The notes: a model not told the origin generated them from the letters alone. A stretch of DNA of 24,067 bases from Azolla pinnata (GCA_037176905.1 JBBBWG010008546.1:1-24067); one strand, 5' to 3'; shown: positions 1 through 10,671, counted from the stretch's first letter. Program-made: numbers and translations.

Positions 1-1958
1 AATAGCAGATGGGCAGGCAAGTTTTGAGCATATGAACAATTACATAACCTTGTTGTAAATGAGAATATCTTTTATGCCCAAAGGCATACCATGTTCTACA
101 CATGCGAATATCGTCACATAGTATCAACGGTTGTATCCTGTTTCTGCAAGCTCAGGTGACTAGAAGTAGTGGCGTTAAGCGTGGCAGACTGAGTCCCCAG
201 GAAGAAAGCACAATCGATGCTATAGTTACTGCAAGGTAAATACTTTCCATTTTTGAAGAATAACAACCACGTAAAGATAAATGATGGATGCATCCAATCT
301 ACATAGCACTGTTAAAAATCCCTTCTTCTTCTTGAATGTCCAAGAAAGGAACTCAGCTTCTTCCCTCAAAGCACCTACCCAATCAAAAGTCAAATATATA
401 TGCTCAGATGATCAAAATTTTTACATGTTGGACGCAAATGTGTTGAGAGGAAATTGAGGAATTAGTTGTAGAGCTTGCAATGTTTCTAGAAGATTGTTAA
501 AACTGGTGAATGGACGTTGATTTGGGAAAGTTGAAAGTACAATGCATGGGGAAATTGTTGACACAATCTAAGTCTGAAAATGTAGTGAATATCCACTTTC
601 GATTGTCCTCGTGGGAGTTGGTGATGGTCCATGGGACATGATGAGACAGTTTGATGACTGGATTCCGCAACGCCAGTTTGATAACTTTCAGGTGAACTCG
701 TTTATAGAGAAATTTTATTGTTGTAATACGTAAAAAGATAAGATGAGGGATTCATATGAACGATTTTACCTTGTTCTGTATCGTGCTAACGTGTAGTGTG
801 AATCTTATGCGTATTCACGTGAGTGCATTGCTCTATCTTGATTGTGCTTGCAGTTGGATATAAAATGAATGGTTAGCTATTTGTGTTTAAACATGTAATG
901 GAGAATATTATGTAGATCCTGTGAACAGCTTTTCTCCCTTTTTCGGATCATACTAGTCGTGCGATGCCTTTGGCAAGAGCCTTACATGGATTCTCTTTCT
1001 GTCTATGCTGCAGTTTGTTAATTTCACAGAGATCATGTCAAGAAGAATATCTAGCAAGGAAAAGGAGGCCGCCTTCGCTTCAGCGGCATTAATGGAGATT
1101 CCAATGCAATACGAAGCTTCTCTCGCATTAGGACTTTTGAAGTGAGAATCCCCTTGCACAAAACTTTAGGTACTTAAAATGAACAGATTGGATGGGGAAA
1201 TTCTGTGAAAATCGATCTTCTTTTTGGTGCATTCAGCCGGAGAACCACAAGGAGAGGATCACGTCCTTTACCACCTCCAACTCCGACTCCGTCGCCACAC
1301 CATGATAGTGAAGCATCTGCGGGAGACTGGGATTTCCCTCTAGCTCGAACTCCATCGCTGCACGATCGCCGCACACTATCTCGTAATGCTAGTAGGAGGG
1401 CTGTGAACCGCCCTGATACTCCTCGCCCTGCTTTTGTTTCTGATGGAGCTTCATCGTCTTCTGAGTTTAGTTGAGATTTCCAGGTAATGTCGTTTATTTA
1501 CGAGTGTGGTGGTACTCTATTTCGCTCTATTGGGAAATGCTCATACAGGCACATTTCTTTTCTTCTCTGCTCCTTTTGTATTTAGAGTTGCCCGGTTTGT
1601 CGGACATTGCCAATGGAGTTGGCCTTCAACTGTGGTCATCAGGTGTTTTTCTTGTCTCTCTAACATTAAAAATACTTTGAACATGACGTCGGCGGATGAT
1701 GCACCCTTTTCTGGGAGAAATACTCTGAATTGGGAGAGTTGTTTTTAGTTTTCTTTGTTTGTGTTTTCTGGCGCATGAAAGGCGACAGAAATGATCAGGA
1801 ATCCATTGTTCTCTCTTGAATGTGCACCAAGATGACTGACATGAAAGTTTTTGAAATTGGTTTTGCAGACTTGTGTAACATGTGGCAGCCAATTGCGCGA
1901 ATGCCCAATATGTCGGGCAGTAATCACATCATGGTTGCGGCTCTATCAAAACGGGTAA
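1..1958 (+). CDS. RGLG: RGLG-like E3 ubiquitin ligase, copy A (5' part outside window; in-frame TGA before RING)
   Basis: This is the 3' half of a gene for a RING-domain ligase of the RGLG family (copine/VWA domain plus C-terminal RING). In Arabidopsis these make K63-linked or degradative ubiquitin chains at the plasma membrane in auxin, ABA and drought responses. Exons read by splice signals are 1-16, 156-235, 586-691, 1014-1141, 1237-1483, 1586-1642 and 1869-1958. Hallmarks are [37 protein letters not shown] and a RING with CPVC, CGHQ, CVTC and CPIC. Exon lengths match copy B exactly except the linker exon (33 bp longer) and the last exon (9 bp longer). The first intron seen uses a GC donor at 17-18. 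The linker exon carries TGA at 1472-1474, three codons before its donor, so the standard splice form ends before the RING. All later splice sites and all eight zinc ligands remain. It may be a recent pseudogene, a RING-less protein, or rescued by alternative splicing. Confidence 0.85.
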
Positions 1959-3021
1959 TGGTACTGCATGCTTTGTGTCACAATGTCTTCATCTATAGTT
2001 GCTGTTCTACATGAGCATTCTTTTGTGCATAACCTCTTCTTTGATCGCTGGCAAAGATGTACAATATACTGATGGAACTGTCGATAAGTGTATGACTCAA
2101 TAAGGAGGAGAATGAAGCAATCCGTCCCAACGAAATCGTCTCCTGGATAATGGTTGTGTGACTCCATACCAAGAAATAGATCTGATATAAAAAGATGAAG
2201 CAAGGGTGGATCAATGCGATAAACCGGTGTAACGTTTTCACATAGATGGTCTTTAAGCTAAGGTGATGGTTCATGTGAATAAGAGCTTTAAGATCAGTGT
2301 TCATGGGCGTAAATTCGCGCAATAACTGATGCTCCATAATCATAATTATGATCAGAAAGATCTGTAAATTCCTTTGTATGAAGTTCGCCAAGCCACTATT
2401 AATTTAACCATCAGGATTAAGCCTGTAATTTCTTTCAATTCAACCTTTTGAGTATGACCTGCTCTAAATCATATATACTGCTACAGGACTGATATGAAAC
2501 ACAGTAAACCGGAGTCCATTTGTGAATCTCGTATGAATCGATGCCCAAAGAATGGATTCGTTTATGCTAGTCCATTTGATTGTTAAGTTAACGTCTGCTA
2601 AACTTAGTAATTTTCAAGCACCGAAATTAGCGACTGATCGACGCTCGCCAGATTCACTAGCATGGAAAAGAGCATAGCTCGGTATGATTGAATTCACGGC
2701 AAATGCGTCTTCTCTGGACATTTAGCTGATGGCTAAGAGATCCGTTTAACGACGGTTGCGAGATCTGTTTGATGCCGAAACGTGCGGAGAAGCAGATTCA
2801 AGAAATACTCTGTGAGATTATCAGCACGATAATGTTAAGCAGCATTGCATTGACGAGTTCTTGTTTCTAATCAATAATCGGGCTTGAAGGATGCAACATA
2901 GTTTATTCGCATTTCGATGCATTTGACAAGAAACACGTTCAATCAAGTGGAGAGAAGCCAAGCTCAGCCCCACCATCCATCTGCTTATTTTAGTCGATGA
3001 TTAAAGACTTTAAGCTGGTTC
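1959..3021. other. 3' flank of RGLG copy A and intergenic DNA
   Basis: No coding region is supported here. The first 350 bases or so can be aligned by eye with the 3' flank of copy B (8908 to about 9330). Shared blocks include 'cttttgtgcataac', 'accaagaaat' and 'tctttaag' followed by a diverged 'ggtgatggttcatgt'. The duplicated segment therefore includes 3'-UTR or downstream DNA. After about 2400 I see only unique, mildly AT-rich sequence. Confidence 0.6.
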
Positions 3022-3312
3022 TTACTTCGACATCGTCTCCATTCCAAGTAGGACCCCATCTATCGCTGGCATCAAAAGGCACTTCTTAGGATTGATTGCC
3101 TTTTGATGGCTAACCTTGATTGTCATGATGAACAACACCCGCAAAACTGTTTGCAGATCAAAATGAGAGCTAACAGCGTTAAACCATTCAGACCGCGATG
3201 ATTCAAACTGCGGCTTCAGACTGGGCCATTTGAGGCTGGACTCGGGAAGCAACCTTGACGAAGCTGTGATGCTAAGAGAGACCTCATTTCCGGGAGCTAT
3301 CAGCGATTCCAT
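3022..3312 (-). CDS. Uncertain minus-strand ORF, possible first exon
   Basis: A 96-codon frame starts at the ATG at 3312-3310 and begins MESLIAPGNEVSLSITAS. The first 60 residues have a protein-like composition (alternating Ser/Leu, no low complexity). A good splice donor, AAG|GTTAGC, lies near residue 67, so only the first two thirds may be coding. A stop codon lies four codons upstream of the ATG. I do not recognise the family and could not identify a second exon between 2400 and 3020. It lies about 300 bp from the HSE-rich repeat, which would be on its promoter side. It could equally be a chance ORF. Confidence 0.25.
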   Translation of the reverse strand: MESLIAPGNEVSLSITASSRLLPESSLKWPSLKPQFESSRSEWFNAVSSHFDLQTVLRVLFIMTIKVSHQKAINPKKCLLMPAIDGVLLGMETMSK

Positions 3313-3607
3313 CCGGCGATACTAGATAGTGAAGGGAGGACTTTTGGTTCCCGTTTAAAGGCATTGGACTTTACGAACACGGTGGTTTCAAGTGATAGCG
3401 ATAAGTGGCATCGATCGAATCGAGATCGGATCAGATGGGAGTTGTTCCAAGTGCTGTATACGTACTGATCGGGCAGATGGGAGAATTAGCTGATTTTTGC
3501 CGGATTGGGCAGATCGGCGAGTGGATCGGGTTAAGAGTGAAGCCGGAAGAGATAAGTCAGAATCAGCCCTCGAGCGAGAGGACTGCAGCAATCGGTCCGG
3601 GGGGCCT
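3313..3607. other. Intergenic spacer
   Basis: No gene or strong motif is recognised. The stretch 3405-3600 is richer in G and C than its surroundings, with repeated CGGATC/GATCGG-like words. Open frames on both strands here look like chance ORFs. Confidence 0.4.
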
Positions 3608-4012
3608 AGGAACATTCTAGAATATTTTAGAGAGAGAGAGATATTTATTCTCAAGGAACATTCTAGAGAGAGAAAGAAATTTGAAAGAACATTCTAGAGA
3701 GAGAAAGATTCTCAAGGAACATTCTAAACATTCTTGAGAGAGAAAGATTCTCAAGGAACATTCTAGAACATTCTAGAGAGAGAAAGATTCTCAAGGAACA
3801 TTTTAGAACATTCTAGAGAGAGAAAGATTCTCAAGGAGCATTCTAAACATTCTAGAGAGAGAAAGATTCTCAAGGAACATTCTAGAACATTCTAGAGAGA
3901 GAAAGATTCTCAAGGAACATTCTAGAAGTTTAGAGAGAGAAAGATTCTCAAGGAACATTCCGGAACATTCTTGAGAGAAAAAGATTTGAAGGATCATTCT
4001 AGAGAGAGAAAG
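3608..4012. repeat. Minisatellite of about 40-bp units containing heat-shock-element modules
   Basis: About ten imperfect tandem units follow one another. The core is GAACATTCTAGAACATTC followed by TAGAGAGAGAAAGATTCTCAAG. Intact units start at about 3781, 3821, 3860 and 3900 with spacing of 38-40 bp. The core is a run of alternating GAA and TTC triplets at exact 5-bp spacing, which is the heat shock factor binding consensus nGAAnnTTCnnGAAnnTTCn. Perfect four-module runs begin at 3756, 3875 and 3953; shorter three-module runs begin at 3610 and 3915; several other units have one broken module. Part of the spacing can be explained by palindromic TCTAGA. Whether it binds HSF is inference. Confidence 0.9.
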
Positions 4013-4319
4013 GCTGTGGACTTGAAGAGAGGATGTGATGTGATGTGATGTGTGTGTAAATTCTTTTGTGTTGTTTGGGTTGTTTTTGTTGATCAAAGGA
4101 AAGGAAGCATCCAGGAAGCAAACAGAAAAGGAAAGGAAAAGGTCAAGTCTTTGAATCCATGGACTTCCTTGGGCAAAAGGAGGACCTGCTGCTTGGAGAT
4201 TGCCTCCATATCCACCTCCTTCCCCTCTCTGATGCAGTCACACAGACCCCTCTCTTCCTCAGCAAAACCAGCTCTGGGTTCAAGGTATGTCTTCCGGACT
4301 CTGTATGTGTGTATATATA
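4013..4319. other. Intergenic spacer between two repeat arrays
   Basis: This is unique sequence starting with a short run of TGTGATG repeats (about 4033-4052). Open frames cross it on both strands, but they run on into the GA microsatellite and show no family features. I see no supported gene. Confidence 0.4.
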
Positions 4320-4382
<63 letters not shown>

Positions 4383-4655
4383 ATGGAATGGACTGCAAGA
4401 GATAGATAGATAGATAGAGAGACTTGGAATGGAATGGGCTGCAAGAGATAGATAGATAGATAGATAGATAGATAGGTAGATAGAGAGACATGGAATGGAA
4501 TGACCTGCAAGAGATAGATAGATAGATGGAGAGAGAGAGAGACATGGACTGCAAGAGATAGATAGATAGATAGAGAGAGAGAGACGTGGAATGGAATGGA
4601 GTGCAAGAGATAGATGGATGGAGAGAGAGAGATGGAATGGAATGGACTGTAAGAG
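4320..4655. repeat. Compound GA / GATA microsatellite with higher-order units
   Basis: A (GA)n tract of about 55 bp (4323-4377) is followed by roughly five diverged units. Each carries ATGGAATGGAATGG, then CTGCAAGAGATAGATAG, a variable number of GATA copies and a GAGAGA tail. Units are about 45-70 bp and differ mainly in GATA copy number. This is a nested array, with a simple repeat inside a larger tandem unit. The long Ser/Leu/Tyr-rich frames across it on the minus strand are repeat artefacts. Confidence 0.92.
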
Positions 4656-6086
4656 ATAGAAGTACCATGAGCCCACCCAACCGCAAATTCCCATTCCTAG
4701 CTTTGCGTTCTACTTCCACCCACCACTCTATATAGCACGCCATGGTACCTTCCGAAGCTAATTCACGCCCTTAGACCATACACATGTTTGCATCTTTGTG
4801 TATTTGTGTAACGATGATGAGGACCGGCGGCAGAGCATTGAGTAAGGAATCAAAGGAATGATAGAAATTCGGTAGGCTCGTCCTTCCATTAGCACATTCT
4901 CACAGCCAGCACAACACCGAAGTACAGCCTGAACTTGGGTTCTCATCATTATTCTTGCACTTCTGGCTGATTGAGGTTGGAAATCTCTGGTGGGTGATTT
5001 CGATAGCCTATAAACCAATATTTGGTGTAACCGTAACGAAAAGAAGAAGAAGAAGAAGAGATCATGTTAGAAACTTCTAGCATTCACAAAAAGGCCAAAA
5101 TTTGACCCTTGCAACCAAAGTTTGCATATTTCTTTGAGGGCCTAAGTCCCTGAGGCGTGAGGTTTTTCTCCCATAGAATGCCTTTCAAGGCTATGGTTAT
5201 GCTACATGACTATAATCCACTTCGTGTGGGATGCTTTGCAGTTAGGCATGTGTAAGAATCAACGGAAAATCTACAGCAGTCCATCGTTATTATCATAGAG
5301 TCAGTGATGTCATTTGGTTTTCAGTGCCAGAATTGAATTGAATGATATCGTGCCTCATTGCAGGCATATGTGGACCGTGTTGTTACTGGTTTTCATAAAA
5401 ATGAAGGTATACTTGCATGCCCATACTTAATCCCACGTTCCGTCGTTCCATCTTGTCTTTTGGTCTCTCAGCCATTCTTCTTCTTAAGATTGGTTCAGAG
5501 AATCTATTTACACACAATCAAGCATGCCCTATTGTATTTAAACGCTTGACAATCATCTAGCCATCTAGGGGTACAACAGCGGGAGATTTCTCTTGCACTT
5601 CTAAGTTGTATAATCTCAAGTATGCCAAAACGTATGATCATGCTCCTCTTTTGTGATGTTTGATTTGATCCCAACTTGAGATACGTGATTGATTGGTTAT
5701 AGATTTATGTTTTCACAATGTTTTGTGTACATGAGACCAACACATCTCCTCTAGGTACACATCTTCTTTCTTCTTGCCTGAGAGAAAACTGAATTCTTCA
5801 TAGAAAATGTGATCCAATACCATAGTACACTAGATAGTTTCATATACAGTTCTCAGCATGTTCAAGCACCGAATGTCACTCAAAAATACCAGGTATCACT
5901 GAAAATGCCAAAGGAAGCTGACCCAGATGGCTAATTCTGAAGTGTACGAGAACAAACAGCATATGATCATTCATAAGTGGAGGCATAAAACCACTCCGAA
6001 CCTGAACCTAGTTTTAGAGGAGTGTCTCATGATAATTTAACTTGATGCAATCTGCAGAATTCTTGTAAAGTAGAAGGTTGCTGCTT
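4656..6086. other. RGLG: Upstream region of RGLG copy B; possible untranslated exon
   Basis: No coding region is supported. A TATA-like CTATATAG lies at about 4729-4736 and a short AAG run at about 5040-5060. A candidate small exon of about 40 bp lies near 5364-5406, preceded by TTGCAG and followed by GTATAC. A second acceptor, ATCTGCAG, ends about 30 bp before the start codon of copy B, at about 6057. Together these could form a spliced 5' leader for RGLG copy B. This is inference from splice-like signals only. Confidence 0.3.
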
Positions 6087-8907
6087 ATGGGTGGTGTTAC
6101 ATCACGAAAAATTATTCATCAGCGTGGTGATGATATCAATCTTCCAACACGTCTTTCAGCGCCACTTGCTGGGAAGAAGAACTTGGAAAGGAACTTTTCC
6201 TTTATTGCCGACAATTATAAGACAGTCGAAGAGGTTTATGCAGATTTCAATAGATTACATTGTCGTTCATCTATCCAATGATTTCCTTCGGGAGTACTTA
6301 CTTTTCCCTTATTTCAGGTAACAGTGGCTTTGAGAGAGTCTGGTCTTGAATCATCAAACCTGATTGTAGGTGTTGATTTTTCGAAGAGCAATGAATGGAC
6401 AGGTTGCTTCTCATTTCTTACATGAGTCCTGAAGCAGCATACATTTAGTCTCCAGGTGTTAAATGTTTAATGAATGTGTATATGCATTGCTCTGCAGGGA
6501 AAAAATCATTTAATGGAAAATGCCTGCATGCCCTGAGTAACGTTCTTAATCCTTATGAGCAGGCCATCTCAATAATTGGTCGAACTCTTTCATCATTTGA
6601 TGATGACGACCTCATACCATGCTTTGGGTTTGGGGATGGTGGGTGGAATATGATGCTCATTTTAAACCAAATGATCAGTTTTACAAGGCCACAGGTGTTT
6701 AGGCAGATTGTTGTGGTTTCCTTTTTACAGTAACAACAAATGACCAACGTGTATTTAGCTTTTACCCTGATCACCAACCCTGTGAAGGCTTTGAAGGCGC
6801 TCTTTCGAGATACAGAGAAATTGTTCCCAGCATAAAATTAGCAGGTTGGACCCTTGAGTGAGCTAGTGATCTAGTTGATATCAAGCTCATGGCATTTTTA
6901 ACGCTTAAAAAATTTATGGCTTGCATCACAGGTCCAACATCGTTTGCGCCAATAATAGAAGCAGCAATTGACATTGTTGCAAAGAGTGGTTGTCAATATC
7001 ATGTGTTGCTCATAATAGCGGATGGTCAGGCAAGTTTTGAGCATATGGATGATTGTGTAAACTTCACAGAAGTTAGCATTTAATTCTAAATGAAGAGATG
7101 TACACACGTGTTAATAGCTCAATATCACATCATGTTAACAGTTGTATCATCTTTCCATAAGCCCAGGTGACCGGAAGTGGTGACATTGAGGGTGGCATGC
7201 TTAGCCCACAGGAAGAAAGTACAATCAATGCTATAGTTGCTGCAAGGTAATAGTTTCCACTTCTTTACAATGGTTACCATGTGAAGGTAAACAGTGAGTA
7301 CCTGCAATGTCCACTACACTAACTAAGAGCTGAGTTTGTCCTTGAAAGTCCAAACAAAGAACTTATGTTCTTCCCCCTATTAATTAAAGTCAAGTATATG
7401 CCCAGATACTTAAAATGCGTGGAATATTGCACAGATTGTGATATTCTTCACGAGAGACTCAAATTGATGACTGTTTATTTGCACAAGTTAAAGTTAGGAT
7501 GCTTGAAAAATCGGATGCATGGGAAAAATTGTTGACAGAATTTAAAATTTGAAAATGTAGTGAATATCCACTCTCAATTGTCCTAGTGGGAGTTGGTGAT
7601 GGTCCATGGGACATGATGCAGGAGTTCGATGACAGAATCCCGCAACGCAAGTTTGATAACTTCCAGGTGAGCTTGTTTACATCAAACTTCATTGTACTAA
7701 CATGTAAGACGAAAGCATTACATATATCCATTCGAATACTTTTACCATGTACTCATAATATGAAATACAAATGGTGTGTAAGCTCATTTGACTGCTTTCT
7801 CTGTTTTATGGCCTGCAATTAATAACGTTATACAAGGTTCATTTAAAAGCTTGTTTACATTCTTTACTTTTAATAAGAGCCTGATGTACGTTTACTTTAA
7901 TTGCTCTGTATTGTGCTTGCAGTTAATAAAAAATACTGTGTAATTATTTGGAGCTTTTGGGCGTAGTCTTGTTGTGCTAGCTTGTAAACAAGAACAATAC
8001 GTCTATCCTCTCAATGGCTTTTGCCCTTTCTGTATCATGTAAGGCTTGCCTCCTGTGCCACAAGAACACTAGATAGATTCTCTTTATCTCTATGTTGCAG
8101 TTTGTTAATTTCACTGGGATAATGTCAAGAAACAAGTCTCCCAACGAAATGGAGGCTGCATTTGCTTTAGCTGCATTAATGGAGATACCGATACAATACA
8201 AAGCTGCTCTTGCGTTACGACTTTTGAAGTGATGATCTTCCCAAATTTAGTTATTGTAAAGCTCAGTTGGGTGAAAGAAATTGGTATATTAATTTTCTCT
8301 TATTGTGCATTCAGCCGCAGAGTGGAAAGGGAGACAAGATTGCACCCTTTACCGACTCCAACTTCCCTGCCACGCCGTGGTAGTGGAACATATGGGACTT
8401 ACCTGGATTCCCCCCGGCCTTTACCTACTTCAATCACTTCACAAAGCAGAACATATGCTAACAACTCAGGCATTCATTACCCTGGTGTTGATAATTACGG
8501 GTCTTCATCTCAGAATGGAGAGATCCAGGTAAGGTCTTTAATTTACAGAGGTCTTTATTGTGTATTATGCTCTTTTGGGAAGTGTTTCAAATTACATTTC
8601 TTCTGTTCTTTATTAGATGTGCCCTATTTGTTGGTCACAGCCCAAGGACATGGCGTTCAATTGTGGTCATCAGGTATTTTTTTGTCTATCTGATGTAAAA
8701 GTTCTTTGAATACAATGTGGATTTTTCAGTAGAACAAAAATGATCTGGGAATTTATATAACTATTTCTTAATAGGCACTAAGCTGAATAATAATGTTAGT
8801 TTAAAAAAAAAAAATTGGTTTTGCAGACTTGTGTGAAGTGTGGCAACGACTTGTGTAAATGCCCAATATGTCGGATAGAAATCAAGTCAAGGTTACGGCT
8901 TTATTAG
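6087..8907 (+). CDS. RGLG: RGLG-like copine/VWA-RING E3 ubiquitin ligase, copy B (complete, 11 exons)
   Basis: Exons: 6087-6233, 6318-6402, 6498-6638, 6731-6844, 6932-7029, 7167-7246, 7561-7666, 8101-8228, 8315-8528, 8617-8673, 8827-8907. They join in frame to 1251 bp, 416 aa. The start MGGVTS fits an N-myristoylation signal (Gly2, Ser6), a known membrane anchor of RGLG1/2, and supports this ATG. Residues about 37-290 are the copine-like VWA domain, with ADNYKTVEE, the metal site D69-F-S71-K-S73, [36 protein letters not shown] and VGVGDGPWD. Residues 300-371 are a Pro/Ser/Arg linker. The RING has ligands C373, C376, C387, H389, C392, C395, C402 and C405, ending RLRLY as in the family. All introns are GT-AG except that after exon 5 (7030-7166), which has a GC donor (CAG|GCAAGT). 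The family role, a membrane-linked E3 acting with UBC35/36-type E2s in hormone and stress signalling, is known; the targets here are not. Confidence 0.93.
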
Positions 8908-9740
8908 ACTGGTAATGGAACTGCGTGCTCTTTCATCACGTTTTTATCTGTAATTGCCATTCGACATCAGCATGCTTTTGTGCATAACTGTGCTCACGTC
9001 CGAATAGTTCACGAGTTACAAATAAGGTGAAGATAATCCCAAACAAATTTCATCTAGGGAACGCTTATTGGATTGTTCTGTGTGAGTCTCTACACCAAGA
9101 AATATGTCACAATGCAATGAGGATAAGCGGACTGCAGATTGCATATGCACTGAAGTGATACGCCTGTATAAAATTTTACATCGATGCATAACTCTGGGGC
9201 ATTTTCTTTAAGATAAAGTGGTGGTCCATGTAAACAAACGTAATGTATATGCATAATATGTGGTGGATTCTTTAAGATGACTGATCATTGGTGTGAATTA
9301 ACACCTTATGTGGTCATGATCAGTAACAATTGTAGCTTTCTATGCCACAGTATATTTGTATTTTTCTGTGTTTATGACAAGTTGGTTTGTTTAACATCAC
9401 TCGTCTTTTCAAAGCATTTAGTTCACATGGATGATGTCTGTATAACAAGTGAATAATACGTCTCGGAAGAAACCTAAACCATTGGTAGTTTTGTGAAACT
9501 GAGATGATTATATCATATGTTTTCCAGAGTAGGGAATTCTGCTTGATGGAACTGGAAAGATTGTCTCAGGAAGACAAATTGTAATGCTTTGCAGTCTTAT
9601 TCACCGACAACTAAATTTGCTAATTGATTTCTAGAGGAAAATTTCTCAAAGTGCTACAGGCTATAATATGATGAAATGAAGATGCTCACGGGAAAAGTGT
9701 AAATTGCATTTTTATCACATTCTATACCGATAGTATATAG
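8908..9740. other. 3' flank of RGLG copy B and intergenic DNA
   Basis: The first 400 bp or so can be aligned by eye with the copy A 3' flank and probably include the 3' UTR. Beyond that I see AT-rich unique DNA without a supported gene, RNA gene or repeat. Confidence 0.5.
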
Positions 9741-10225
9741 GGAAAATTTACAAAAAACGCCCAACAAAAATTATAAGTTACATTTTATTGCCTACTAAAA
9801 TTAGAAATGATCAATTGCCACCTAATTTTAAGAATTAATGGTCAGTTAATTAATTATTACCAAATTAATTGGATTCCAAAATTACTAACTTTTGTTTGTC
9901 GACTGTAGTAAAGGAATTGATTAGTAAACAACAGTAAGTAGTAGGAAGCAATTAGCAAATAGCAGCGGGAGGATTAAGAGTCAATGAACATGAGAAGAGA
10001 TAGATTGGTAGATTGGATGCGATTAGTAAGAGAAAGATAGAATCGATCGGCGAGAAGCGATTAAGAAAGAGCAGTGAGGGAGGGAATGAAATCAATTGCT
10101 GTGAAGCAATTATGAATAAAATCAATTAACGTTACACTAATGGAATTAATTGGGTGTTAATTTCTAGTGGAAGATGAAATTAGGCGTTGAGCATCAGAAC
10201 GTAATTTGTAATTTGTTAGGCTTAC
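9741..10225. mobile_element. Possible MITE-like element with imperfect terminal inverted repeats
   Basis: The left end GCCCAACAAAAATTATAAG (from about 9759) resembles the reverse complement of the right end at 10201-10221, which reads GCCTAACAAATTACAAATTA. The repeats are imperfect, about 20-25 bp, and enclose about 460 bp of AT-rich DNA with no coding capacity. The interior is full of AATTAATT and AGCAATTA-type words. Clear target-site duplications were not found, so the ends are approximate. It could also be a chance inverted repeat in AT-rich DNA. Confidence 0.35.
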
Positions 10226-10671
10226 AGGGATAGATAATGGTCTGCCTCATTACATAAAATCCAAAACCTTCTCCACTCTTTGATGTGGCATTTGCATTTT
10301 TTTCATCAACAGTATCTCTACATAACTCATGAGTCATCACAAACCAGAATATGTACAAGATCCAATGACTCTGGCAATCGCTTTTCCATCATAACCTGGT
10401 ATATGTACACTTCCATTCTCAACAAGCACTAAAATAACATGCCCTTGGGGAAGGCGAGGAGCCGCAGACCAGGAAACAGAGCCAATTCAGCAAGCAGAAA
10501 ATGACCGTTTTGACATCTCGGAGTGTACTTAATTTGATGGAATTTAGTAGAGCATCGCATCACCTCATCGTGGGCAGCATACATACATATATATATGTAG
10601 CTATTAATCCACAAAATTGCTCAAGACAACTTTCGATGTTTTCAATGCACACCAATCCTGCGAAGAAGTAT
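10226..10671. other. Intergenic / probable 3' UTR of the PPR gene
   Basis: No coding feature is supported. Minus-strand transcripts of the PPR gene would end here. A short TA run (TACATATATATATG) lies near 10583-10597. Open frames on the minus strand show no PPR motifs, so the PPR protein does not appear to continue through a frameshift. Confidence 0.45.

Noticed and set aside
1993-2391. Minus-strand 132-codon ORF downstream of RGLG copy A
   Set aside because: It lies in sequence homologous to the 3' flank of copy B, where the frame is not conserved. No family features are present.
4093-4743. Minus-strand ORFs of 108-216 codons with SLSLSL and IYLSIYLS repeats
   Set aside because: They translate GA and GATA microsatellites in several frames and have no domain features.
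8229-8693. Plus-strand 154-codon ORF as a separate gene
   Set aside because: It is exon 9 of RGLG copy B with flanking intron read-through; the splice signals at 8315 and 8528 place it in the gene model.
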